From Rheinheimera texasensis DSM 17496 (GTDB taxonomy: Bacteria > Pseudomonadota > Gammaproteobacteria > Enterobacterales > Alteromonadaceae): a stretch of 64,000 bases of DNA. The stretch is from the NCBI RefSeq assembly GCF_000711985.1, contig NZ_KL544006.1:366179-430178 (forward strand), written 5' to 3'. Shown piece after piece: positions 48,375-56,756 of this stretch (positions are counted from its first letter, which is position 1; each line of letters begins with the position of its first letter). The notes under the pieces are model-generated. The model made no database searches and was not told the DNA's origin. It was given only the letters and a program-made list of their open reading frames with translations. The position numbers were made by a program, and so were the translations under genes.

Positions 48375-49402
48375 ACCGATTCTAATATTACTGAAGGAAG
48401 TGAATGATGGTCAGATTGCATATGGAATTGTTTTACTTGGTCTAAAAATTCGACGATATCGCTGGAGACTTTCACGCCTCGTACCTGCCAATTCTCAGCG
48501 GTATTTTGCCAACAACCAGGATTTTCTCTTTCCGCACGATTTTGGCCTGCGAAGTACTCACGGCAAAAATCCATAAAGTTCTCGCAGGATTGCCTCAAGG
48601 TACGATAAAAGTTCACTCGTTCCGGCCCAGGCCTAAAACCGAGTACTGCACTGATATGCACATACCAGCTTTCAACTTCCTTCACATATTTTGGATCTGT
48701 ATACCAATGATGAAATCGGAAACTGCGAGGAGACCCAGGCACGTTTACCGGCTCATTCTCCATACTACGTAACCAATAACAATGTGGAATCGTTTTAGTT
48801 TTGCCCAACCAGGCAGTCACCAATTCGAACGCAAGTTCGGCACTGTAAATACAACTATTTTTATGAGCCGCAGCTCGCATAGCCAGCTTGAAACCTGCCG
48901 TACGATGAACTCCGTAACATGAGACAGGCGTGTAATGTCTGAAGTGAGTCAATAGCCGGTCACGGGATTGTTCCTGAAGCATTTCAAACTGCGCTTGCTC
49001 CGCATAATGCATACGAGTCGATATCTGTTGTTCACTGGCCTTCCACAGAAAACTAGCGCAATTGCCATTGACGCAAGCATACGAAGTATTTTCGTTTAGT
49101 TCATCAATGGCCTCGGAGATGCCTTGTTCTGAGAAAAAATCGTCATCTGATAACATGGATGCATAAGGCGTCTGGATCATATCGCACGCCTGAAGCAAGC
49201 GCTCTGTCAATCCAACTGGAGAATGGACGTATTGAATATTAACAGCCAGTCCGTTTAACTGGCTCTCGGCAATGGGTGTTAAACTGCCATCCATCACGAT
49301 CACGGTGCAACCCTTGCCGGACCAATAGCGCATGTTTCGAAGTACGAACTCAGGCCTGTTATATGTAGGTATGACGATGGTTAGTTTTTCTAAATTTTGC
49401 AT
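48371..49402 (-). CDS. GT-A fold glycosyltransferase (TIGR00180-like)
   Basis: Predicted glycosyltransferase of 343 residues. The N-terminal nucleotide-binding part reads LTIVIPTYNRPEFVLRNMRYW and the metal-binding motif is MLSDDDFFSEQG (DDD near residue 98). The pattern resembles the family named TIGR00180 found in surface-glycan loci. It is the first gene of the minus-strand trio with tagD and the tagF-like gene. Donor and acceptor sugars are unknown. Confidence 0.78.
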   Translation of the reverse strand: MQNLEKLTIVIPTYNRPEFVLRNMRYWSGKGCTVIVMDGSLTPIAESQLNGLAVNIQYVHSPVGLTERLLQACDMIQTPYASMLSDDDFFSEQGISEAIDELNENTSYACVNGNCASFLWKASEQQISTRMHYAEQAQFEMLQEQSRDRLLTHFRHYTPVSCYGVHRTAGFKLAMRAAAHKNSCIYSAELAFELVTAWLGKTKTIPHCYWLRSMENEPVNVPGSPRSFRFHHWYTDPKYVKEVESWYVHISAVLGFRPGPERVNFYRTLRQSCENFMDFCREYFAGQNRAERENPGCWQNTAENWQVRGVKVSSDIVEFLDQVKQFHMQSDHHSLPSVILESV

Positions 49403-49598
49403 TTTTTTATTCCACCGTATTGTGTTTTTACCTTATCGACGATCACGGCAAAATGTTTAGCGATAAAAGTACTTCGGCATCCGACTGTTTATTTTTTGGA
49501 TAAACCGAAAGGATAAAACTGAATTTGTAAGCTGCTTGACTCCCGGAAACTCCAAACACGTGTTAGCTTATAACAAATCAATTTTTTCGGGATCTCAT

Positions 49599-50393
49599 AT
49601 GGATGCTTTTATCTGCCGTGAAATAAATAAAATGACTATCACGTTACTGGCTGATTATTTTGGGGCTCCGGAACTGGAAATACAGCAAATTTATCAGGAG
49701 CTTTTGGATGACAAGCAGTTCCTCGGTGAAATTAATCAGCAATTAGCATTCTGTCGTCAGTATCATCAAAAAGGCATCTTTAGGCATGAATCCTTAGATA
49801 GCGTCGACTGGTTTGGGATTCAGCGAATACTCTTGTATGTATTGGTTCGGATGAGACAGCCTGAAGTTTTTGTTGAAACCGGAGTCTTTTATGGCGGCAA
49901 TACAGCTTTCATTCTGAACGCGCTACGTCGTAATGGCAAAGGCCATCTGTACTCATTTGATCTGGCAGCCAACGAAATTCAGGATCTAAACAGGCATCAT
50001 CTCGTTGGTGATTCAGAAATAATTCCAGCTGGATTAGATGTGGGATTCATGGTCCATGAGAATCTAAAAAAGGCATGGACATTAATTCGTGGCCATAGTC
50101 ATCAAACGTTGCCATTATTTGATAAACAAATTGATATTTTTATGCATGACAGTGACCATGCTCACAATTTTGTTCTTAGAGAATTCGAGATCATTTGGCC
50201 AAAACTCAGCGAAAATGCAGTGATATTAGCGGACGACTTAAATTGGGCAAATGCTTTTTTCCAGGTGTGTGTGGAACGCAGACTGTTACCTTTAATTATT
50301 ACCGACAATGGTAAATCAGGCCTTCTGGCTCGCACAGGACTAGCCTGGTTACAACATCCGGCAAATACAAAGCTCGACATGGTGGGAGGCTAA
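49599..50393 (+). CDS. SAM-dependent methyltransferase, class I (Methyltransf_24-like)
   Basis: ATG 49599 has GGGAT upstream; the longer frame from 49536 does not. The 264 residues have an N-terminal helical part, then a SAM-type Rossmann core: VFVETGVFYGGNTAFIL (motif I), GHLYSFDLA, DIFMHDSDHAHNFVLREFEI and AVILADDLNW. The HDSDH stretch is typical of metal-dependent small-molecule and sugar methyltransferases. It is flanked on the left by a divergent glycosyltransferase and on the right by the minus-strand heptose genes. A perfect terminator contains its stop codon. Confidence 0.72.
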   Translation: MDAFICREINKMTITLLADYFGAPELEIQQIYQELLDDKQFLGEINQQLAFCRQYHQKGIFRHESLDSVDWFGIQRILLYVLVRMRQPEVFVETGVFYGGNTAFILNALRRNGKGHLYSFDLAANEIQDLNRHHLVGDSEIIPAGLDVGFMVHENLKKAWTLIRGHSHQTLPLFDKQIDIFMHDSDHAHNFVLREFEIIWPKLSENAVILADDLNWANAFFQVCVERRLLPLIITDNGKSGLLARTGLAWLQHPANTKLDMVGG

Positions 50394-50411
50394 CGCCTCC
50401 CATTGTTTTTT
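50383..50411 (+). terminator. Rho-independent terminator containing the stop codon
   Basis: TGGGAGGC-TAAC-GCCTCCCA forms a perfect 8-pair GC-rich stem with a 4-base loop, followed by TTGTTTTTT. The loop begins with the TAA stop codon (50391-50393) of the methyltransferase gene, so the last two codons are in the left arm. Confidence 0.93.
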
Positions 50412-50445
50412 ATCGACGATTGTTAAAATAGTCGAGTATTTTGTT

Positions 50446-51243
50446 TCAACGAATGTACTCTGGATAACTATCGGAAAACTGATTTCCCAGATACAACCCT
50501 TCCGGATAATTTCTCTCAAAACTTTTGATATTGCATAAGTCATCAAACCGAAGCTGCAAACTGATTCTGACTTTATTACTTACGTTTTGTTCGCTTCGAT
50601 GTAATAACAACGTCGAAAAAACCAGACACTCATGATCTGACACCGCTTCATTTTCAAACTTACAATCCTTCATCAGATCCAAGTTCGCTATTTGAATAGT
50701 GCTTCCGCCATTTTTCCCATAAGTATCCGACAATTTTTTTTCAGTCACATGCAAAGTCCCATTTAAATGTGAGCCTTTGACATAAGCTGGTGGCCCCATC
50801 TCCAATTCAACATCTCCGAGAGCAAGCCAGAATGTAAGGCCATTTTCGCTGCCCTGAATGTAGGGAAAGTCTTGATGTATACCAAGCAAATATTTATCTT
50901 CTCCCGGAATATCAAACCGTAAACAAACAAAATTGCAACATGAAACTAATGGGGAAGCCATTAACTGGCCGGCGATCCGAACGAAATCCGGTGCAGCCGC
51001 CAATTGTTTAATAGAAGGAAAACGTCGGCAAACTTTGTAAAGTTTGCCAAGCAAAGCCCTATCACTACGGGCTATTTGCATTAAATCGGTTGCCAGTGAC
51101 GACGGACGACAATATGGATATCCCCAATATGCTAACCATGCACAAATCTCCTCGGCTAGCTTCAATTTGAGCTCCATCACCGAGGCTCCAAGTTGTATTT
51201 TCAGGATGCCTTCCTGATTGTACAGTTCCTGATTGGGCTGCAT
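50446..51243 (-). CDS. PhyH-family Fe(II)/2-oxoglutarate oxygenase
   Basis: Phytanoyl-CoA-dioxygenase-type hydroxylase. ATG 51243 with AAGGAG just upstream gives 265 residues; the longer frame lacks this. The iron-binding facial triad is visible as His123 and Asp125 (GIHQDFPYIQGSENGL) and His215 (TLLLHRSEQN); a likely 2-oxoglutarate-binding Arg (RISLQLRFDD) lies about ten residues on. Of unknown substrate, but lying 10 bases after a TylF-like methyltransferase in a glycan locus it probably hydroxylates a sugar, lipid or aglycone there. Confidence 0.8.
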   Translation of the reverse strand: MQPNQELYNQEGILKIQLGASVMELKLKLAEEICAWLAYWGYPYCRPSSLATDLMQIARSDRALLGKLYKVCRRFPSIKQLAAAPDFVRIAGQLMASPLVSCCNFVCLRFDIPGEDKYLLGIHQDFPYIQGSENGLTFWLALGDVELEMGPPAYVKGSHLNGTLHVTEKKLSDTYGKNGGSTIQIANLDLMKDCKFENEAVSDHECLVFSTLLLHRSEQNVSNKVRISLQLRFDDLCNIKSFERNYPEGLYLGNQFSDSYPEYIR

Positions 51244-51253
51244 GTCAGGCTCC

Positions 51254-52018
51254 TTATTCACCTTTGATGAAATAACCACCCGGCGTAGAGATAAAAGGGA
51301 ATTTCTTTAGTACAGGTCTACGTCCCGCAAAAAATTCATCAAAAGCAAGGCTTTCTCCGGGAAAACCTTCCATACCATACTCATCAAGGATCACAACTCC
51401 GCCAGGTACAACCCTGTCATACAAATGCTCGAGTGCTACCTTCGTTGGTTCATATAAATCCAAATCAAGGTGTAGCATGGAGATACGCAAACCAGGATTT
51501 TTCTCGAGATATTGAGGAATTGTATGGCGACAGTCCCCTTGTACAAGTTCCGCTCGGGAAAACCGGGGGATCATCGAGTCTCTTTGCTCAATTTCGATCG
51601 CTTGGCGCAGCACTGGAAGGAAGGTCGATGCGTTAAAACCACCAACGACTTTGTCCCGTTTGATGTTTTCCGCACCGTCCTTTACATCTAAGTCCACAAA
51701 CCCTGTCCAGGTATCAAAACCAATAACTTTTTTGAGAGTGTCTCCTGCGCAGTACACATCACAGAGTTTCAAAAAAGTCATAAAAGATGCACCTTTAAAG
51801 ACACCAAGCTCGACAATAGAGCCTGGTAAATCCACAGTATGCTTAAACAACTCAATATGGGTAACAAATTTGGCAAAGTTTACCCGGCGATAGAACAACA
51901 TAAAGTTTTCCAGCACATCCTGACTGGTCAATTGATTGTCGCTGATCACTTGAGCCAGCTCAGACCATATATCGCCATCAAATGGGCTAGTTCCCATTTT
52001 TGTATAATCAGTATTCAT
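51254..52018 (-). CDS. TylF/MycF-like sugar O-methyltransferase
   Basis: SAM- and metal-dependent O-methyltransferase of the macrocin-O-methyltransferase family. ATG 52018 is preceded by GAGAAGG and starts MNTDYTKMGTSPFDGD; the longer frame overlaps hddA and is not needed. The 254 residues contain motif I (SIVELGVFKGASFM), VIGFDTWTGF, the metal site SMLHLDLDLYEPTKVALE and VILDEYGMEGFPGE. The C-terminus (TPGGYFIKGE) is typical. It likely methylates a hydroxyl of the locus sugar. Confidence 0.82.
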   Translation of the reverse strand: MNTDYTKMGTSPFDGDIWSELAQVISDNQLTSQDVLENFMLFYRRVNFAKFVTHIELFKHTVDLPGSIVELGVFKGASFMTFLKLCDVYCAGDTLKKVIGFDTWTGFVDLDVKDGAENIKRDKVVGGFNASTFLPVLRQAIEIEQRDSMIPRFSRAELVQGDCRHTIPQYLEKNPGLRISMLHLDLDLYEPTKVALEHLYDRVVPGGVVILDEYGMEGFPGESLAFDEFFAGRRPVLKKFPFISTPGGYFIKGE

Positions 52019-52043
52019 AAATGCCTTCTCTAAATGCTTCAGA

Positions 52044-53042
52044 TTACAAACTAAAACTATCAAAATACGTAATGCGGGACCCTGCGGTGTCGAATCTTAC
52101 GGGCAGACAAAAGTAGCCATTCATTGCTTGCATCACTTGTTGTCTCTGCTCAGGGCGGACATAAACCAACAGAAACCCACCACCACCTGCGCCCAGTAAT
52201 TTTCCGCCAATAGCCCCGGCCGCTCTGGCCTTGCTATACATCTCGTCAATTTGCTGATCAGCAATCAAACTGCTGAGCTGCTTTTTTAACATCCAGCCGG
52301 TATGAAGGATCTCGCCAAAGTCATCCAGAGGTCGGCCTCCAGTCAACGTCTCTTCAAGTGGTTGAATGTACTGAAGCATTTGTTTCAAGGAATCAAACTT
52401 TTGTTTTTGACTCATTTCTTGTGATTGTACAGCCAGCAGTTCACCGGCATCTCGGGTTTTTCTGGTGTAGAACAACAGCAATCGCTGTTCCAGCGCGGTG
52501 ACTCTTTCGGCTTTATACAAAACCGGAGTGACCGATGTGCGTAAGTTCGGATAAAACCGGAAAATATTAAAGTCACCATATGCTGCAGCATAGTGGTCTT
52601 GCGTCCCTATTTTTCGTCCTAGACGATTAATTTCCAGTTCCGCAGCTTCCCGGGCAAGCTGACCTTTTGATACTCTTTCACGCCTTAATGCATGCAGTAC
52701 GTTTAATAATCCGACTGTAAATGAACTGGATGACCCGAGCCCGGTTTGTGATGGAACGTCGGCAAAAGTAGTGATCTCAAGAGGATAATCGATGTCGAAC
52801 ATTTTAAGAGCTTCACGAATGATTGGATGCTCAATCTCTTCAATTTCGTTGGTGAACTCTAATTTATTCCAGCTTATCCGGTATTTATAGTCCGCAATCG
52901 GCATCTGACGTTTTGCAGTAACGTAAATGTATTTCTGGATTGCACAACTAATGACAGCACCGGGTTCCACATCGCAAAATGCCGCCAGATCAGTACCGCC
53001 GCCAATAAAACTGGTCCGAAATGGTGTTCTGGAAATGATCAT
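52044..53042 (-). CDS. hddA: D-glycero-D-manno-heptose 7-phosphate kinase
   Basis: GHMP kinase that phosphorylates heptose-7-phosphate at C1, a step of GDP-D-glycero-alpha-D-manno-heptose synthesis. It has 332 residues: an N-terminal substrate part (ISRTPFRTSFIGGGTDLAAF), the ATP loop GLGSSSSFTVGLLNVL (about 97-112) and the third motif GGKLLGAGGGGFLLVYV. It overlaps the next SDR gene (ATGA). GmhA, GmhB and HddC activities are encoded nearby, so the pathway is complete. Confidence 0.9.
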   Translation of the reverse strand: MIISRTPFRTSFIGGGTDLAAFCDVEPGAVISCAIQKYIYVTAKRQMPIADYKYRISWNKLEFTNEIEEIEHPIIREALKMFDIDYPLEITTFADVPSQTGLGSSSSFTVGLLNVLHALRRERVSKGQLAREAAELEINRLGRKIGTQDHYAAAYGDFNIFRFYPNLRTSVTPVLYKAERVTALEQRLLLFYTRKTRDAGELLAVQSQEMSQKQKFDSLKQMLQYIQPLEETLTGGRPLDDFGEILHTGWMLKKQLSSLIADQQIDEMYSKARAAGAIGGKLLGAGGGGFLLVYVRPEQRQQVMQAMNGYFCLPVRFDTAGSRITYFDSFSL

Positions 53043-53914
53043 GTGGCCCCCATTACAGCTCTTCGTTCAAGGTCATTGGCAATGATTTGCCTGATACCAT
53101 CGTGTAATTGCACTTGGCACGAGAATCCGAGCCGATTTAGTTTCGAAACATCCGCCCACCACTGCTGTGTTGGTGACGTATCCTGATATATCGGCGCCTG
53201 TCCGGCAGACTCCAGCATCAGATTGACAATTTGGGCAACAGAAACAGCCCGACCACTCCCGACATTAAAAATCCCCTGTTCCGATGTGCGCTCAACAAGC
53301 ATTAACAAAGCCCGAGCCACATCATCAACGTGAATAAAATCAACGGCATGATAAGGAGTATTCACCTGTGGGATATCTCCCTGCATAATCTGCGCCGAAA
53401 GCGTAGGTAACAGTGATTGTGGTCGTTGTCCCGGGCCGTAGCTATAAAAGATTCGAGCTTCCGCCAAAGTTGCCCCAAAATCCCGACACATGGCGTCTGC
53501 AATCTGAAAAACAGCATTTTTTGTCGAAGCAAACACGCCAGGCTGATTGGGTAGCATCAACTCGTTAACAGCTCCAGATTGCTGGCCATATTGCCAACAA
53601 CTGCCAGCCAAAACGATGCGCCGACATCCAGCCTGCAGTAACTCGAGAATAAGCATGGATTGCTGGTTTAGATTCTCCATACAAAGTGCAGGTGAATAAT
53701 CAGGTAATCCTTGCCACGCCAATAAAATTGCACTTTCAGGCTGGGTCTCACGTAGATAACTTCTGACAACTGCAATTTCTGCAAAAGATGCTTTTAAGCC
53801 TCCAGGCACATTTTGCGATCTGCTTATTGAACTTAACGTCACCTGAGCCGGGTCAAGTTGGCGTTGTAATGCGCTTCCGATAAAGCCACTGATACCACTG
53901 ACAAATAACTTCAT
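53039..53914 (-). CDS. SDR-type nucleotide-sugar enzyme lacking catalytic Tyr
   Basis: Extended SDR of 291 residues. The Rossmann motif SGISGFIGS is at 6-14, GSCWQYG at 104-110, and the usual YxxxK appears as FASTK (Phe128, Lys132). DFIHVDDVARALL and FNVGSGRAVSVAQIV are typical of the family. Loss of the Tyr suggests an altered or non-redox role, or use of another acid. It lies between hddA and the RmlC-like gene with ATGA overlaps on both sides, so it acts on the heptose or a related sugar. Confidence 0.7.
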   Translation of the reverse strand: MKLFVSGISGFIGSALQRQLDPAQVTLSSISRSQNVPGGLKASFAEIAVVRSYLRETQPESAILLAWQGLPDYSPALCMENLNQQSMLILELLQAGCRRIVLAGSCWQYGQQSGAVNELMLPNQPGVFASTKNAVFQIADAMCRDFGATLAEARIFYSYGPGQRPQSLLPTLSAQIMQGDIPQVNTPYHAVDFIHVDDVARALLMLVERTSEQGIFNVGSGRAVSVAQIVNLMLESAGQAPIYQDTSPTQQWWADVSKLNRLGFSCQVQLHDGIRQIIANDLERRAVMGAT

Positions 53915-54486
53915 CGCTGTTGCCCATTGGTGCGGCTATATAATGCCAGGTAGGTTGATAAATCAAAATCGGCATATTGCTGGTCTTTTTCTGATATGGA
54001 TATCGGCTGTGCAGGCCAGTCAACATTCACCAAAGGATCATTCCAACGAAAGCCGTAATAGTGTGAAGGGCTATACAATTCCGACATGTAATACAACATC
54101 GTGCTATCAGGAGCCAACGTCAAGAAAGCATTGGCACATCCTTTTGGGATCAGCAATGCATGGCGGGCCTCGCTATTTAATTGAATGGTTTGCTGCGTCA
54201 GAAAAGTCGGCGAGTCTGGACGCAGGTCGATAGTGACATTAAAAAAACGACCACTCACCGGCGTCATAATTTTATCTTCGCCAAAGGGTGCCATCTGAAA
54301 GTGAAAGCCACGCAATGTATTACAAGCGAAGTTCTCCGAAATGTTTGTTTGCCGGATTTGAAATGAAACGCCAGCCTGTTGAAACTCGGTCATGCAAAAA
54401 CTACGACGAAAGACACCACGACTATCAGCAAACGGCGAAGATTCAATCAGATAAGAACCATGGATTTGAAGTTGGTTAAACTGCAT
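53911..54486 (-). CDS. RmlC-like nucleotide-sugar 3,5-epimerase
   Basis: Cupin-fold epimerase for a 4-keto nucleotide sugar. It has 191 residues, near dTDP-4-dehydrorhamnose 3,5-epimerase. The catalytic His is in LRGFHFQMAPFGEDK (RGLHYQ in RmlC), followed by the Lys, then TIDLRPDSPTF, HALLIPKGCANAF and the substrate Tyr in MLYYMSELYSP. No rmlA or rmlB is present, so a GDP-heptose derivative is a likelier substrate, as in Campylobacter heptose modification. ATGA overlap downstream. Confidence 0.78.
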   Translation of the reverse strand: MQFNQLQIHGSYLIESSPFADSRGVFRRSFCMTEFQQAGVSFQIRQTNISENFACNTLRGFHFQMAPFGEDKIMTPVSGRFFNVTIDLRPDSPTFLTQQTIQLNSEARHALLIPKGCANAFLTLAPDSTMLYYMSELYSPSHYYGFRWNDPLVNVDWPAQPISISEKDQQYADFDLSTYLALYSRTNGQQR

Positions 54487-55723
54487 TTATCCAAACCTCA
54501 CGCACAGGTCCTGGCAAGGGCACTATAACTTTGCCAGTAAAACCATAGGTCTGCTGAAGTTCCTGGACTATTTCCTGTTCAAAATTCCAAGCAAGTAACA
54601 AAATGGTATCCGGTTTTGTAGCCAACGCTTCAGCAGGTGGCAGAATCTGAATATCTGTGCCCGCCGTATAACAATAATGTTTGTAAGGGCTCTTATCTGC
54701 TATGCAAGTCAAATATTGCGCATCAATACCAGCAAAATTTAACAGTGTTGAGCTCCGTGCAGATGCACCATAACCGATGACACGTCGGCCTGCAGCCAGT
54801 TCAGCATCTAAGGCTTCGCGTAAACTTTTGGCATGTTCAAGTGACTTTTGCGCGAAGTTTTTCCAGGATGCCAAATCGTTGATCCCACTTGCCATTTCGT
54901 GTTGCAGAGCATCTCGAAGTGAATCTGTGATTTCTTTGCTTTTTTTGCTAAAGAAAATAACGTATGAGCCACCACTAATAGGGCTCTGAAACAGGTCAAA
55001 CGGGAAAAAACCGTATTTATTCAGCAGGTTCTGCATACTCGTCAACGAATGATAAAACAAGTGCTCGTGATACACAGAATCGTAATGCAATTCGTCAAAT
55101 ATCTTGCCAGCATAATGAAACTCAAACGCACCTATACCTTCATCGGACAATAACCGAACTAATGACTGCATAATTTCGTCAATGTGTTCCACGTGGGGAA
55201 TGACATTGCGGGCAATAAATCCGTCACATTGACCATAGTTATCGATCACATGCTGAGCACTGCCTGCATTGAAAAAATCTGCGAGTGTCGGGATCCCCTG
55301 AGCGTTAGCGGCTTGCGCAATATTGGCGGCAGGATCAACACCTAATACCTTGATCCCTCTTTCAATAAAGGGCTTTAAAAAGGTTCCGTCATTACTGGCC
55401 ATTTCAACGATAAATGGTTGTTTTTCTGGTGTGCGTTGCAGGAATTGCTGACAAAAATACTGCGCATAATCTTTTGCAGTCTGCGACGTACCCGTAACCC
55501 ATACATAGTGTTTAAACAGGTATTCGCTATCCACATCAACTGTCAGTTGCACAGATTTAGCTTGCTCAGACCATCCCAACACCAATGGGATTTGCGGCAA
55601 GGGTTCTGACTTGTCCCGGCGTAAACTATTTGCTGGTGGTTGAAGCCCCATATCAAAGAATACTTCGAGCGGCTGTTCCGGAAAAATCCGGCAATGATGA
55701 ACTTCGTGATAGATTCTATTCAT
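54476..55723 (-). CDS. C-methyltransferase-like protein without the zinc cysteines
   Basis: Has the three-part layout of nucleotide-sugar C-methyltransferases (TylC3/NovU type): an N-terminal Zn-like domain (about 1-70), a SAM methyltransferase core (EMASNDGTFLKPFIERGIKV, near 115) and the C-terminal domain with GYGASARSSTLLNFAGI and ADKSPYKHYCYTAGT. It has 415 residues, as usual. The Zn domain is odd: CRIF replaces the first CxxC, and WSEQAK occupies the position of the second, so zinc binding is probably lost. The core is otherwise convincing. Adjacent to the 3,5-epimerase and a dehydratase/epimerase gene. Confidence 0.8.
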   Translation of the reverse strand: MNRIYHEVHHCRIFPEQPLEVFFDMGLQPPANSLRRDKSEPLPQIPLVLGWSEQAKSVQLTVDVDSEYLFKHYVWVTGTSQTAKDYAQYFCQQFLQRTPEKQPFIVEMASNDGTFLKPFIERGIKVLGVDPAANIAQAANAQGIPTLADFFNAGSAQHVIDNYGQCDGFIARNVIPHVEHIDEIMQSLVRLLSDEGIGAFEFHYAGKIFDELHYDSVYHEHLFYHSLTSMQNLLNKYGFFPFDLFQSPISGGSYVIFFSKKSKEITDSLRDALQHEMASGINDLASWKNFAQKSLEHAKSLREALDAELAAGRRVIGYGASARSSTLLNFAGIDAQYLTCIADKSPYKHYCYTAGTDIQILPPAEALATKPDTILLLAWNFEQEIVQELQQTYGFTGKVIVPLPGPVREVWINAV

Positions 55724-56756
55724 GCTTCACCCAAAACAGATTGTCATCCAATTTCCCCGAAGCTAATAGATCATCGAGTTGTGCCAATCTGGTGCAACGC
55801 GGGCCCCGGAAGTCTTGTTCTTTAAAATCAATATCTTCGAATTTAGCCAGCATTTCCTGTCCAGCTCTGACGAGGTCCCATGCCGGTTGATAATAATCCT
55901 GTAACTCCGTCAGAATTCGGTTAAAGCCAACACGATAGGTTCTGGCGTCTGAGCCATGTTCCCCGGTAAATACCAAATCGCATCCGGCTACTAAAGTACT
56001 GACTGTTTCTGCAATTTGCCTGACGGTGTAATTGCCATTTTCAATACCGACGTTATAAGACCGGCCATTTATCAGCGAAACCGGTGCTGTTAATCCGGCA
56101 ATAAAAGCTTTACAGACATCCTGAACATGGACTATTGGTCGCCATGGCGTGCCGTCACTTTTAATCTCAATTTTGCCTGTGGTATAGGCGCAGGCTAAAA
56201 GGTTGTTAAAAATAATGTCACAACGCAGACGGGGTGACCAACCGAATACAGTAGAGGGCCGGAAACAGACTACACAAAATGTTTCGCTTACGAGAGTTTT
56301 CAGTTCCTGCTCTGCTTGCCATTTAGTTTTCGCATAGGCTGTGATCGGGTGTTTCACTGAATTATCTTCGTCTAACTCTGCATCGGAGTCAGCAATACCG
56401 TACATGCTCTGTGATGACGCATAGATAAAACGGGAAACACCCGCATTTTTTGCCAGTCGGGCCAACCTTACTGCAGCCCGGTAGTTAATTTCCTCGGTGA
56501 TCCCCGCTTTTAATTCACCAAGCGGATCATTTGATAATGCGGCCAAATGAATGACTGCATCGACCCCCACGAGGTCTTCAGCTGCAACGTCGCGGATGTC
56601 TTTGGTGATGGATCTATAAACCCGTTCCTGTTGTTCCAACTCGCAATCGTCATAAAATCCGGTATCTAAACCAATAATGTCATATTGTAATTTCGCGAGC
56701 TGGTCGACCAACACCGAACCAATGTAACCGCGATCACCAGTGACCATGACTTTCAT
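55716..56756 (-). CDS. NAD-dependent epimerase/dehydratase
   Basis: Extended SDR acting on a nucleotide sugar. ATG 56756 has AAGGAG at an ideal distance; the longer frame starts inside hddC-gmhB. The 346 residues carry TGDRGYIGS, the Ser region YASSQSMYG, YAKTK (the YxxxK pair), CFRPSTVFGWSPRLRCDIIFN and a downstream VHVQDVCKAFIAGL. The exact reaction (4,6-dehydration, C4 oxidation or epimerisation) is not readable; in the comparable Campylobacter loci an SDR at this place first oxidises GDP-heptose at C4. Confidence 0.75.
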   Translation of the reverse strand: MKVMVTGDRGYIGSVLVDQLAKLQYDIIGLDTGFYDDCELEQQERVYRSITKDIRDVAAEDLVGVDAVIHLAALSNDPLGELKAGITEEINYRAAVRLARLAKNAGVSRFIYASSQSMYGIADSDAELDEDNSVKHPITAYAKTKWQAEQELKTLVSETFCVVCFRPSTVFGWSPRLRCDIIFNNLLACAYTTGKIEIKSDGTPWRPIVHVQDVCKAFIAGLTAPVSLINGRSYNVGIENGNYTVRQIAETVSTLVAGCDLVFTGEHGSDARTYRVGFNRILTELQDYYQPAWDLVRAGQEMLAKFEDIDFKEQDFRGPRCTRLAQLDDLLASGKLDDNLFWVKHE

